Assembly (NCBI GenBank): GCA_030604975.1
Contig: JAUVUV010000152.1
Location: forward strand, 1-5,891
From: Candidatus Glassiibacteriota bacterium
GTDB taxonomy: Bacteria > Gemmatimonadota > Glassbacteria > GWA2-58-10
Direction: 5' to 3'
DNA: 5,891 nucleotides
Shown: in pieces, positions 1-5,425 of the stretch
How positions within the stretch are numbered: position 1 is the first letter of the stretch
Layout: each line of letters begins with the position of its first letter
Notes under the pieces: generated by a model
The model's input: only the letters and a program-made list of their open reading frames with translations
Told to the model about the DNA's origin: nothing
Database searches by the model: none
Made by a program: the position numbers and the translations under genes

Positions 1-1431
1 GCTTTCAAGAAAGCGCTGCTTGAAAATTGGGGCAAAGAAATATTCGAGGAGATACGGAAAGAGACCGGAGAGATAGAAAAGGAAATTAACAAGGAAATTT
101 ACGGAGATGAACAGGTAGAAGAGCTAAGAGAGGCGGAAAAAGGGGAGGAACCCGGCAAAGAGGTTGAAGAAGAGGCAGAGGAAAAGGAAAAGGAAAAAGA
201 GGAAAAGATAGACCTCAAGCTCGTGAAAGATCCGGAAAAGAGAGCCGAACTGCTGGCCAAGAGATTGAAAAACATGTCGGATCCGGCCAAGATAAAGCCG
301 CTGAAAGAGTTAGCTTATACCGGAAGTATGGAAACGCTTAAATATATTCTTCCTCTCTCGCAGTACACCAGCGATTTTCTGCGCGACATGGCCCGCAATG
401 CGGTGATAAAAATCATTCTTCGCCTTCTGCGGGAAGACGAGGGAAAAGCCCTGCTCGGGCTTCAGCAAAGAAAGAAGCTGATCGATTTTGTTATCGGGCT
501 GGAGAGTAAATATGCCTACTTGAAAGAGATGGAACTGACAGATCCCAAGACAACGAAAAAAGTACTGGATATCCTGATCCGCGAGGATAAGGATTTTACT
601 GCTAAAGTTCTTTCCGAGATAATCATGGATGAGGATGAAAAGGTGAGAGCCACGGCGGTCAAGCTGATCGCTGAAATGCTTGATCAGAAAGAGACCAGCC
701 TGCTGGTGAAAATGCTTTCCGACCATGATCCGAGGGTGCGGGCGAACGTGATCGAATCGCTCGAGGCTGTAGGCAACCGCAACGTGCTCGGTATCCTGAT
801 GAAATACAAGTTCGACAGGGACAACCGGGCGCGGGCCAATGCGCTCAAGGCAATCTGGAATTTCGGCAACAAGGAAATCACCGATTCACTGGAGGACATG
901 CTCCTGTCCCCTGATCCCAAGATGAGGGCCAGCGGACTCTGGGTGATCGGCGAGATCGGCCATGGCCAGCCGAATATCAAGAACCTGCTTAAAGTGGCGA
1001 AGAATGATAAGAATGAGATGGTCCAGGATAACCTCAGAAAAGCGCTGACCAAGATTACCAAACGCGAGCAGGGACTTGTCGTGCTTGTAGCAGATGACGA
1101 CACGGAGTTCTGCAAGAATATCTGCCTCCAGCTCAAGAGAGACGGTTTCCGGGTAAATGCCGCGGTCAACGGTAAAGCGGCTCTGGCCAAGATAGAAGAA
1201 CAGCCTCCGGATATTGTGCTGATGAACCTCAGGATGCCTGTGATGAACGGCCTTGAAGCGCTGAAAGCAATCAGAGCGAACGAGGATACAAAAGATCTGC
1301 CGGTGATTGTGATGAGCGATTTCAGCTCGAGCGTGCTGCTCAAGCAGGTAAGCAAATTCGGCGCGAACGACTACTTGCTAAAACCCTGTTCCTACGAGCA
1401 GGTTAAAAGTACGCTGATGAGCCATTTATAA
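1..1431 (+). CDS. HEAT-repeat protein with C-terminal receiver-like (pseudo-receiver) domain, 5' end missing
   Basis: The frame is open from base 1 to the TAA at 1429-1431, giving 476 residues of a protein whose start lies outside the window. A GTG at 223 is in frame but has no special claim as a start, because the coding frame continues upstream of it. Domains, in residue numbers of the fragment: a Glu/Lys-rich low-complexity linker (about 19-73); a helical region (about 75-195); four or five HEAT-like repeats (about 200-354) seen as recurring units such as DEDEKVRATAV, DHDPRVRANVI and SPDPKMRASGL; and a receiver fold (about 358-476). The receiver keeps the acidic pocket (D365-D367), the Ser/Thr switch position (S439) and the Lys (K461, in LLKP). 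The phospho-acceptor motif reads DIVLMNLRMPVMNG, so the Asp is Asn (N409). HEAT arrays are usually protein-binding scaffolds. It is probably a cytoplasmic signalling adaptor; its partner is unknown. Confidence 0.9.
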   Translation, partial: AFKKALLENWGKEIFEEIRKETGEIEKEINKEIYGDEQVEELREAEKGEEPGKEVEEEAEEKEKEKEEKIDLKLVKDPEKRAELLAKRLKNMSDPAKIKPLKELAYTGSMETLKYILPLSQYTSDFLRDMARNAVIKIILRLLREDEGKALLGLQQRKKLIDFVIGLESKYAYLKEMELTDPKTTKKVLDILIREDKDFTAKVLSEIIMDEDEKVRATAVKLIAEMLDQKETSLLVKMLSDHDPRVRANVIESLEAVGNRNVLGILMKYKFDRDNRARANALKAIWNFGNKEITDSLEDMLLSPDPKMRASGLWVIGEIGHGQPNIKNLLKVAKNDKNEMVQDNLRKALTKITKREQGLVVLVADDDTEFCKNICLQLKRDGFRVNAAVNGKAALAKIEEQPPDIVLMNLRMPVMNGLEALKAIRANEDTKDLPVIVMSDFSSSVLLKQVSKFGANDYLLKPCSYEQVKSTLMSHL

Positions 1432-1443
1432 CCGGATAAGTTT

Positions 1444-1560
1444 TTAATCCAGCCTTTGCGCCGGAACCGGCCCGGCGAACTCTCCCTCCATCGCCTGCGG
1501 CAAGATCCACACATTTCCCTTTTTATCATAAGAAATGTCGTATTTGCTGTTCGATCTCAT
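1444..1560 (-). CDS. Candidate small hypothetical protein, 38 aa
   Basis: A short open frame runs from ATG (1560-1558) to TAA (1446-1444), 20 nt downstream of the LD-carboxypeptidase stop on the same strand. The product is hydrophilic, starts MRSNSKYDISYDKKG and ends PVPAQRLD, with no membrane segment or recognisable motif. In its favour: 25 of 38 codons end in G or C, matching the neighbouring genes, and it fills most of the convergent gap in the direction of the upstream gene. Against it: no Shine-Dalgarno sequence is visible before the ATG, it is very short, and I recognise no family. It would probably be expressed by read-through from the carboxypeptidase gene. It could equally be chance. 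Confidence 0.35.
   Translation of the reverse strand: MRSNSKYDISYDKKGNVWILPQAMEGEFAGPVPAQRLD
1459..1477. repeat. GC-only inverted repeat between convergent genes
   Basis: CGCCGG (1459-1464) and CCGGCG (1472-1477) form a six-pair all-GC stem around a 7-nt loop, 27 bp past the stop of the rightward gene. Neither strand has a T tract after the stem, so it is not a standard intrinsic terminator. It may still pause or protect the ends of convergent transcripts. It also lies inside the candidate small gene at 1444-1560, so it could simply be coding sequence. Confidence 0.3.
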
Positions 1561-1580
1561 CGCCGGATCATTTCGCGTTT

Positions 1581-2543
1581 TCAGTCGCTCACCGCCGCTT
1601 CAAGCAGCGTCACTCCCGGCCTTTCGGTATCCAGGCGCGCTTTTACGCCCAGCGGCAGGGTGATTTTTTCAGGCTCGTGGCCGAGGGGGCTGCCGTAAAT
1701 CACCGGTATGCCGAGATGGCCGAGCCGGTCTTTCAATACCTGAGAAAGGTTGAACGTGCGGCGCATCCTCCCGCTGGATTCGCAGTTGACACAATGACCG
1801 ACGATTATTCCGGCGGCCTGGTGAAATTTTCCGGCCAGGGCCAGCTGGCTAAGCATCCGGTCTATCCGGTAAGGCTCCTCATCCACGTCCTCAAAGAACA
1901 ATAATCTGCCTCTTGTATCGATCTCGAATGGCGTACCAAGTAGACTGGTAATAATGCTCAGGTTTCCCCCCACAAGGCGCCCCTCGGCTGTACCATGGCC
2001 AGCCAGGACACGCAGACGCCTCCGGGTTCCGGGAGGAGAACCGGGCAGTTTAAGCTCGTTGGATGTTTTGAAAGTTACCGCTTTGAGCCATCTCGTTTTA
2101 AAGGGGCTGGGGGAGCGGCCCAGGTCGTAGCCTGCCAGCGGACCCCAGAAAGTCACCATCCCTGTGCGGGAGTGAATTGCCGTGAGAACGGCGGTCAGGT
2201 CGCTGTGGCCGACCAGAACCTTGGGGTTGGAGCCGATCAGTTTCCAGTCGAGCAGTTCAAGAAGGCGGCCGCTGCCGTATCCACCGCGAAGGGCGAATAT
2301 CCCGCGCACTTCAGGCTTGGCGAACATCCAGTGGAGATCTGCAGTGCGCTCGGTGTCACTGCCCGCGAGAAAGCCTGTCCTTCGGCGGATATTTTTCCCG
2401 TGCAAAACATTGAACCCGAGACCGCGCAGAAATTTCTCAGCCCGGGCAATGTCACGGAAATCCAGCGGTGGGCTAGCCGGAGTGACCAGGCCGACCGTGT
2501 CTCCGGGCTTCAGCCTCAGGGGCTTAATAAGAGGTTTATCCAT
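1581..2543 (-). CDS. ldcA: LD-carboxypeptidase (muramoyltetrapeptide carboxypeptidase), peptidase family S66
   Basis: This 320-residue enzyme should remove the terminal D-Ala from L,D-linked murein tetrapeptides in the cytoplasm during peptidoglycan recycling. MccF, which cleaves microcin C, is in the same family and is the main alternative. The length is typical of the family. The N-terminus (KPGDTVGLVTPASPP) is the usual S66 opening. The RGGYGSGRLLELLD segment (86-99) precedes the nucleophile elbow GHSDLT with Ser114. Glu218 sits in FFEDVDEEPYRID and His289 in GSPLGHEPEKITLPLG, completing the Ser-Glu-His triad. There is no signal peptide, which fits a cytoplasmic recycling enzyme. The ATG at 2543-2541 is the first possible start, since an in-frame TGA lies just upstream; its Shine-Dalgarno is weak. 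A promoter is visible at 2630-2658, so it is probably transcribed separately from the gene upstream. Confidence 0.93.
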   Translation of the reverse strand: MDKPLIKPLRLKPGDTVGLVTPASPPLDFRDIARAEKFLRGLGFNVLHGKNIRRRTGFLAGSDTERTADLHWMFAKPEVRGIFALRGGYGSGRLLELLDWKLIGSNPKVLVGHSDLTAVLTAIHSRTGMVTFWGPLAGYDLGRSPSPFKTRWLKAVTFKTSNELKLPGSPPGTRRRLRVLAGHGTAEGRLVGGNLSIITSLLGTPFEIDTRGRLLFFEDVDEEPYRIDRMLSQLALAGKFHQAAGIIVGHCVNCESSGRMRRTFNLSQVLKDRLGHLGIPVIYGSPLGHEPEKITLPLGVKARLDTERPGVTLLEAAVSD

Positions 2544-2552
2544 AATGGATCA

Positions 2553-2575
2553 TGATCATTGAATGAAAATGATCA
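2553..2575. repeat. Inverted repeat in the ldcA leader
   Basis: TGATCATT (2553-2560) and AATGATCA (2568-2575) are perfect 8-bp arms around a 7-nt loop. The left arm overlaps a separate perfect 10-bp palindrome, GATCATGATC (2549-2558). Both lie 6-32 nt before the ldcA start, inside the predicted transcript leader. This could be an mRNA hairpin near the ribosome site or a repressor operator. It has no T run, so it is not a terminator. Confidence 0.4.
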
Positions 2576-2629
2576 GTAAGCAAGAGGGCAATATTTTACT
2601 TGGAAATAAGTTAACGTTTGGATGTGCAT

Positions 2630-2658
2630 AGTATAAGGTGTAATTACTGTAAACTCAA
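2630..2658 (-). promoter_or_regulatory. Sigma70-type promoter for ldcA
   Basis: Read on the minus strand, TTGAGT (2658-2653, 4 of 6 to TTGACA) and TATACT (2635-2630, 5 of 6 to TATAAT) are separated by exactly 17 bp. Transcription would begin near 2623, giving a leader of about 80 nt before the ldcA ATG. The site lies in an AT-rich 176-bp gap between the cNMP gene and ldcA, as expected for a promoter. This is a consensus match only. Confidence 0.5.
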
Positions 2659-2719
2659 TAAAGAGGTAGATAAAGGCGGAAAAAAAAGTGCTAATGGCGT
2701 TAAACAGAACGATCTCGGG

Positions 2720-3697
2720 CTAGTTGGAATCAGCTTCCGGTGTTGCAGAAGACTGTGGAGTTGAAGTGGGTGTTTGTTTTTTGAGCTTTTCCTCCAGGCT
2801 TCCTTTTTCTTTTTCCGCTTTCTCGAGTTGGGCTTTCAATTCGGCCTTTTCCTCTTTCAGCTTTTCATTTTCTTCCAACTTTTCCAGGGAACTCAGGGTG
2901 GTCCTTTTAAGTTTCTGGCTCATACATTCCAGGATCAGGAAAAGTTCGAGAGGCGCTTTGCGCAGCATTTCATCCATCTGCTTTTTACTGAACACCACCG
3001 CTTCGCCATCCTCAAGCGCCCGCACGGTAAAAAAACGCTTGCCCTCTTCGAACATGCTGATTTCGCCGATCACCTCGTTTGTGCCGAGCGTATCGATTTC
3101 CACCTCTTTGCCTCCCACGGTCTTGAATACTTTGACCGTGCCATCTTTGAGAAGAAAGAGGCTCATCGCCTCGGCGTTCTCTCTGAAAAGGACCTGGTCT
3201 TTTTTGAATTTTTTCGGCAGCAGGTTAAGGTCCACTGCAGCCTCGACCGATTCGGCCATCTGGTCGTAGGTAAGCTTTTTTCCCCCCTCCTTAACCGCAT
3301 CTAACTTGATCGCCTTGGGCAAGTTGTGCAGGTCTCCTCCGGCCCTGGAGATAATGTCGTTGGTTTCGCGCAGGCGCTTGGCCAGCCTATTGATCAGATT
3401 GAATATTCCGGGCGAAGTCTGCTGAAGGTAGTTATCGAAGCCTTTCCGGTCGAGGATAATAATTTCGCTCTCCTCGATCGCTCTCACACTTGCGGTCCGG
3501 CGTGTGAAACGGTCGTCGATCAGGCTCATCTCACCGAAAACCTCATTCGGTCCCAGGGTAGCGAGCTGCACCGGGCCGCCCGGACTGTTTTTGAAAACCT
3601 CGACTTTGCCAGAGCCCACTATGTAGAGCGATTTGCCGACAGTGCCCTCGGCGATAATCGCCTCTCCCCTACTGAATTTTTTCAGCACACCAGGCAT
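2720..3697 (-). CDS. Tandem cyclic-nucleotide-binding-domain protein with C-terminal coiled coil
   Basis: The 325-residue protein has two cNMP-binding (CAP_ED) domains, roughly residues 5-115 and 160-265. A charged Glu/Lys/Leu heptad region (about 268-308) follows, then a Thr/Ser/Pro tail. The first phosphate-binding cassette is well preserved: FGEMSLIDD (54-62), then RRTASV (66-71). The second has IGEISMF (210-216) and Arg221, but Phe222-Phe223 stand where small residues normally sit, so its ligand binding is doubtful. There is no Crp-type helix-turn-helix and no catalytic domain, so it is probably a cytoplasmic sensor or adaptor that signals through its coiled coil rather than a transcription factor. 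The start at 3697 fits the domain boundary, and an in-frame TAG lies just upstream; a partial GAG precedes it by 7 nt. It lies 69 bp after the vWA gene with no clear promoter between, so it is likely co-transcribed. Confidence 0.88.
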   Translation of the reverse strand: MPGVLKKFSRGEAIIAEGTVGKSLYIVGSGKVEVFKNSPGGPVQLATLGPNEVFGEMSLIDDRFTRRTASVRAIEESEIIILDRKGFDNYLQQTSPGIFNLINRLAKRLRETNDIISRAGGDLHNLPKAIKLDAVKEGGKKLTYDQMAESVEAAVDLNLLPKKFKKDQVLFRENAEAMSLFLLKDGTVKVFKTVGGKEVEIDTLGTNEVIGEISMFEEGKRFFTVRALEDGEAVVFSKKQMDEMLRKAPLELFLILECMSQKLKRTTLSSLEKLEENEKLKEEKAELKAQLEKAEKEKGSLEEKLKKQTPTSTPQSSATPEADSN

Positions 3698-3766
3698 GTC
3701 AAGTCTCAGGAACTAGTGGGTTGTTCAATAAAAACAGAGTTGAAAAAAACTACGATCAGGCAGAAA

Positions 3767-4969
3767 TCAGTTTTCTACAACGTTGAAAGCAATCACCCAG
3801 CCGCGTATGTCCAATTGCTGGCTGAAAACGTTATACCAGGCACCTTCCTTTTTCAGAACAGTAAGCTGCGTACCTGCGTCAAGATAGGTTACCACCTCGC
3901 TGGAGGGGCTTTTTTCCGTATAGAGAGGGGTCGTGTCATCAGTAACAGTGACTGAATATTCCGAACCGCCGGTCTTGGCCAGGACCCACCCCTGAATCTG
4001 TTTATCCGGGGCAAAAACCTCGATCCACAGCCCCCTTGACGAGATAATAAACAGCTTGTCATCCGGCTGGAGGGTGTCGATTGCCGGAAAGCGTTCATCA
4101 CGGTCCGGGTAAAGCGGGCTTTCGCTTTCCAGGGTGTATTCTTTAAGGTTGGCGGTAAGATCGCGTTTTTCGATCACGGTGCTATCGCGAGGTAAGTCCG
4201 AGGCCAACATCTGGCGGTTCTGCTGAATCCGCCTGTTGGCGTTTTTCAGAAAGAGAATAAACTGGTCCGCGTCCTTGCTGTCGAAATACAGGCCATTTCC
4301 GGCTTCTGCCATGCAGTTGAGGTTTTCATAACCGCTCGGGCTGGTTTCCACCCCGAGCGTGCTGACCGAGACACCGCGGCTTGAGCTGACAAGCTGCTTC
4401 ACCGCAACACAGGGGCTGCCCCCGCATGATTCGTCGCCATCAGAGACAACCACGATAAAGCTGATCTCTTCCTTCTCCTCGGGAAAATCGCCTTTCAGCG
4501 CGTCGACTGTAAGAGAAAGCGAGCTTTGACCCTTGGCGGTTACGCTGATAACTTTGGTCAGGATCGGGTTCATCGTGATTTCGATATCGCTCAGAGGTAC
4601 TTCCAGGCTCGTATCATCGCAGTTTTGCTTCCACTTATAGAACTTGGAGCCGAAGACCCGCAAACCGCTTTTCATCGAGCCGACATCATGGCTTTCCACC
4701 GCCAGGTTTTTGATAATTGTTTCTACGGTTTTCTTGGCGATATCGATCTTGCGCACCGGGCCGATTATCTTGTTCATGCTCGCCGAGCAGTCGAGGATAA
4801 AAATGATATTGATAAATTGCTTGTCGTTGAGCTGCTCCTGATCAAACACCGCACCGAGTGGGGAATGTGCCAGTGCGAGAAAGATCGCAGCCACAAGCGG
4901 CAGGGCCGTTCTGGGAAAGCTCTCTGAAGGCAGGCTATGAAAGAATGTTGGCCACGGCTTCTTTTTCAT
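3767..4969 (-). CDS. Exported von Willebrand factor A domain protein with two C-terminal SH3-like repeats
   Basis: The 400-residue product begins MKKKPWP. It has a hydrophobic stretch (ALPLVAAIFLALA, residues 22-34) ending near SPLGA, a plausible signal peptide, so it probably acts outside the cytoplasm. The vWA domain spans about 50-245. Its metal-site motif DCSAS (60-64) matches DxSxS, GQSSL (147-151) holds a Ser at the usual Thr position, and the second Asp is in VSDGDESCGG (Asp177). Four cysteines besides Cys61 (117, 182, 187, 219) could form disulfides. Two SH3b-like segments follow (about 275-335 and 338-400), each ending in a GWV motif (QGWVLA, RGWVIA). vWA domains mediate metal-dependent protein binding; SH3b repeats often bind cell wall or protein. 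I chose the ATG at 4969 because it gives a classic Lys-rich n-region and has a weak GGA 11 nt upstream. An in-frame ATG at 4987 would add six residues. Either start overlaps the end of the STAS gene. Confidence 0.88.
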   Translation of the reverse strand: MKKKPWPTFFHSLPSESFPRTALPLVAAIFLALAHSPLGAVFDQEQLNDKQFINIIFILDCSASMNKIIGPVRKIDIAKKTVETIIKNLAVESHDVGSMKSGLRVFGSKFYKWKQNCDDTSLEVPLSDIEITMNPILTKVISVTAKGQSSLSLTVDALKGDFPEEKEEISFIVVVSDGDESCGGSPCVAVKQLVSSSRGVSVSTLGVETSPSGYENLNCMAEAGNGLYFDSKDADQFILFLKNANRRIQQNRQMLASDLPRDSTVIEKRDLTANLKEYTLESESPLYPDRDERFPAIDTLQPDDKLFIISSRGLWIEVFAPDKQIQGWVLAKTGGSEYSVTVTDDTTPLYTEKSPSSEVVTYLDAGTQLTVLKKEGAWYNVFSQQLDIRGWVIAFNVVEN

Positions 4970-5285
4970 TTTCGTAGAGTTCCGCATACTGGGTCAGGCC
5001 CATGATTTTGAAGGTTTTGGAAATCACCGGGGTACAGTTGCAAAACACTACTTTTTCTCCGTCTTCGCGCACTCTTTCGATAAGTTCGATAAGCACTGCA
5101 ATACCCACACTATTGACTATCGGGGATTTGGCGAGGTTAAGAATAAACCGCTTGATACCTTCATCGAGAAGTTGATAGCATTCCTGGGCGATTTTTTCGC
5201 CGCCGGTATTGTTTATGTATCCGTCAGTATTGAGGATGGCATAATTCGGTTCCCGGCGAACTGTCACTTGAAAATTTTCCGCCAT
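4935..5285 (-). CDS. STAS-domain anti-sigma-factor-antagonist-like protein
   Basis: This 116-residue single-domain protein fits the SpoIIAA/RsbV family, whose members bind a GHKL anti-sigma kinase and are switched off by phosphorylation. The pattern AILNTDGYINNTGGEKIAQE, then FILNLAKSPIVNSVGIAVLIEL, matches the family layout, with conserved Gly22, Gly61 and the candidate phospho-Ser59. Two usual acidic positions are altered: DL becomes NL (Asn50), and the Asp before the phospho-Ser becomes Asn58 (NSVG instead of DSSG). The start is set at 5285 because GGAG (5294-5297) lies 8 nt upstream. An in-frame ATG at 5291 is only 2 nt from it, and the longer frame to 5333 has no family-like residues. 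The gene overlaps the vWA gene downstream, so the two should be co-transcribed and perhaps translationally coupled. Its own promoter lies at 5390-5418. Its likely partner is the kinase encoded just upstream. Confidence 0.9.
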   Translation of the reverse strand: MAENFQVTVRREPNYAILNTDGYINNTGGEKIAQECYQLLDEGIKRFILNLAKSPIVNSVGIAVLIELIERVREDGEKVVFCNCTPVISKTFKIMGLTQYAELYENEKEAVANILS

Positions 5286-5293
5286 TGGCATTA

Positions 5294-5297
5294 CTCC
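5294..5297 (-). promoter_or_regulatory. Ribosome binding site deciding the STAS start
   Basis: GGAG on the minus strand stands 8 nt before the ATG at 5285-5283. It is only 2 nt from the in-frame ATG at 5291, which is too close, so the start at 5285 is favoured. Confidence 0.6.
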
Positions 5298-5343
5298 GTG
5301 TAAAACTGCATGTGGGAAAACCCTGCAAACCAAGGAAAATTTG

Positions 5344-5365
5344 ATTTTAACATTAATATTTTAAC
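5344..5365 (-). repeat. Short direct repeat in the STAS leader
   Basis: GTTAAAAT occurs twice on the minus strand (5365-5358 and 5351-5344), 14 bp apart, within the AT-rich part of the predicted leader. It may be a binding site for a regulator, or simply AT-rich sequence. Confidence 0.25.
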
Positions 5366-5380
5366 CTGAGGCATGTAATT

Positions 5381-5397
5381 TCTACAACAAATGTAGA
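5381..5397. promoter_or_regulatory. Operator-like palindrome over the -10 box
   Basis: TCTACA (5381-5386) and TGTAGA (5392-5397) are perfect 6-bp arms with a 5-bp spacer. The repeat covers the whole -10 element at 5390-5395, where a bound dimeric repressor would block RNA polymerase. No regulator for it is encoded in the window. Confidence 0.4.
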
Positions 5398-5418
5398 GTG
5401 AATAAGGATAATTGTCAA
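5390..5418 (-). promoter_or_regulatory. Sigma70-type promoter for the STAS-vWA-cNMP operon
   Basis: On the minus strand a perfect -35 hexamer TTGACA (5418-5413) is followed after 17 bp by TACATT (5395-5390, 4 of 6 to TATAAT). Transcription would start near 5383, leaving a leader of about 98 nt before the STAS ATG. It begins 8 bp past the end of the kinase gene, so STAS and the genes after it can be expressed independently of the kinase. Confidence 0.6.
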
Positions 5419-5425
5419 ATCACTT

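Noticed and set aside
684..1355. Long open frame on the minus strand inside the HEAT-receiver gene
   Set aside because: Ser/Leu-rich translation with no motif; it is the mirror of a clear coding frame with recognisable domains.
1995..2562. Two overlapping plus-strand open frames opposite ldcA
   Set aside because: They lie antisense to the triad-bearing LD-carboxypeptidase frame and show no family features.
2680..2687. T8 tract (minus strand) after the cNMP gene as an intrinsic terminator
   Set aside because: No GC-rich stem precedes it that I could pair; without a hairpin it is not supported.
2724..3304. Plus-strand frames opposite the cNMP gene, rich in Phe and Ser
   Set aside because: Complement of the Glu/Lys-rich coiled coil produces Phe/Leu/Ser-rich frames; the hydrophobic look is not a membrane protein.
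3737..3749. T-rich tract (minus strand) between the vWA and cNMP genes as a terminator
   Set aside because: Upstream bases form only a few weak pairs, and the 69-bp gap has no promoter, favouring co-transcription.
3326..3955. 209-codon plus-strand frame spanning the cNMP-vWA junction
   Set aside because: It crosses two real minus-strand genes and their gap, has no domain signature, and its length is explained by codon bias of the opposite strand.
5286..5333. N-terminal extension of the STAS protein to an ATG at 5333
   Set aside because: The added residues do not resemble the STAS fold, and the good Shine-Dalgarno sequence sits inside this extension, before the ATG at 5285.
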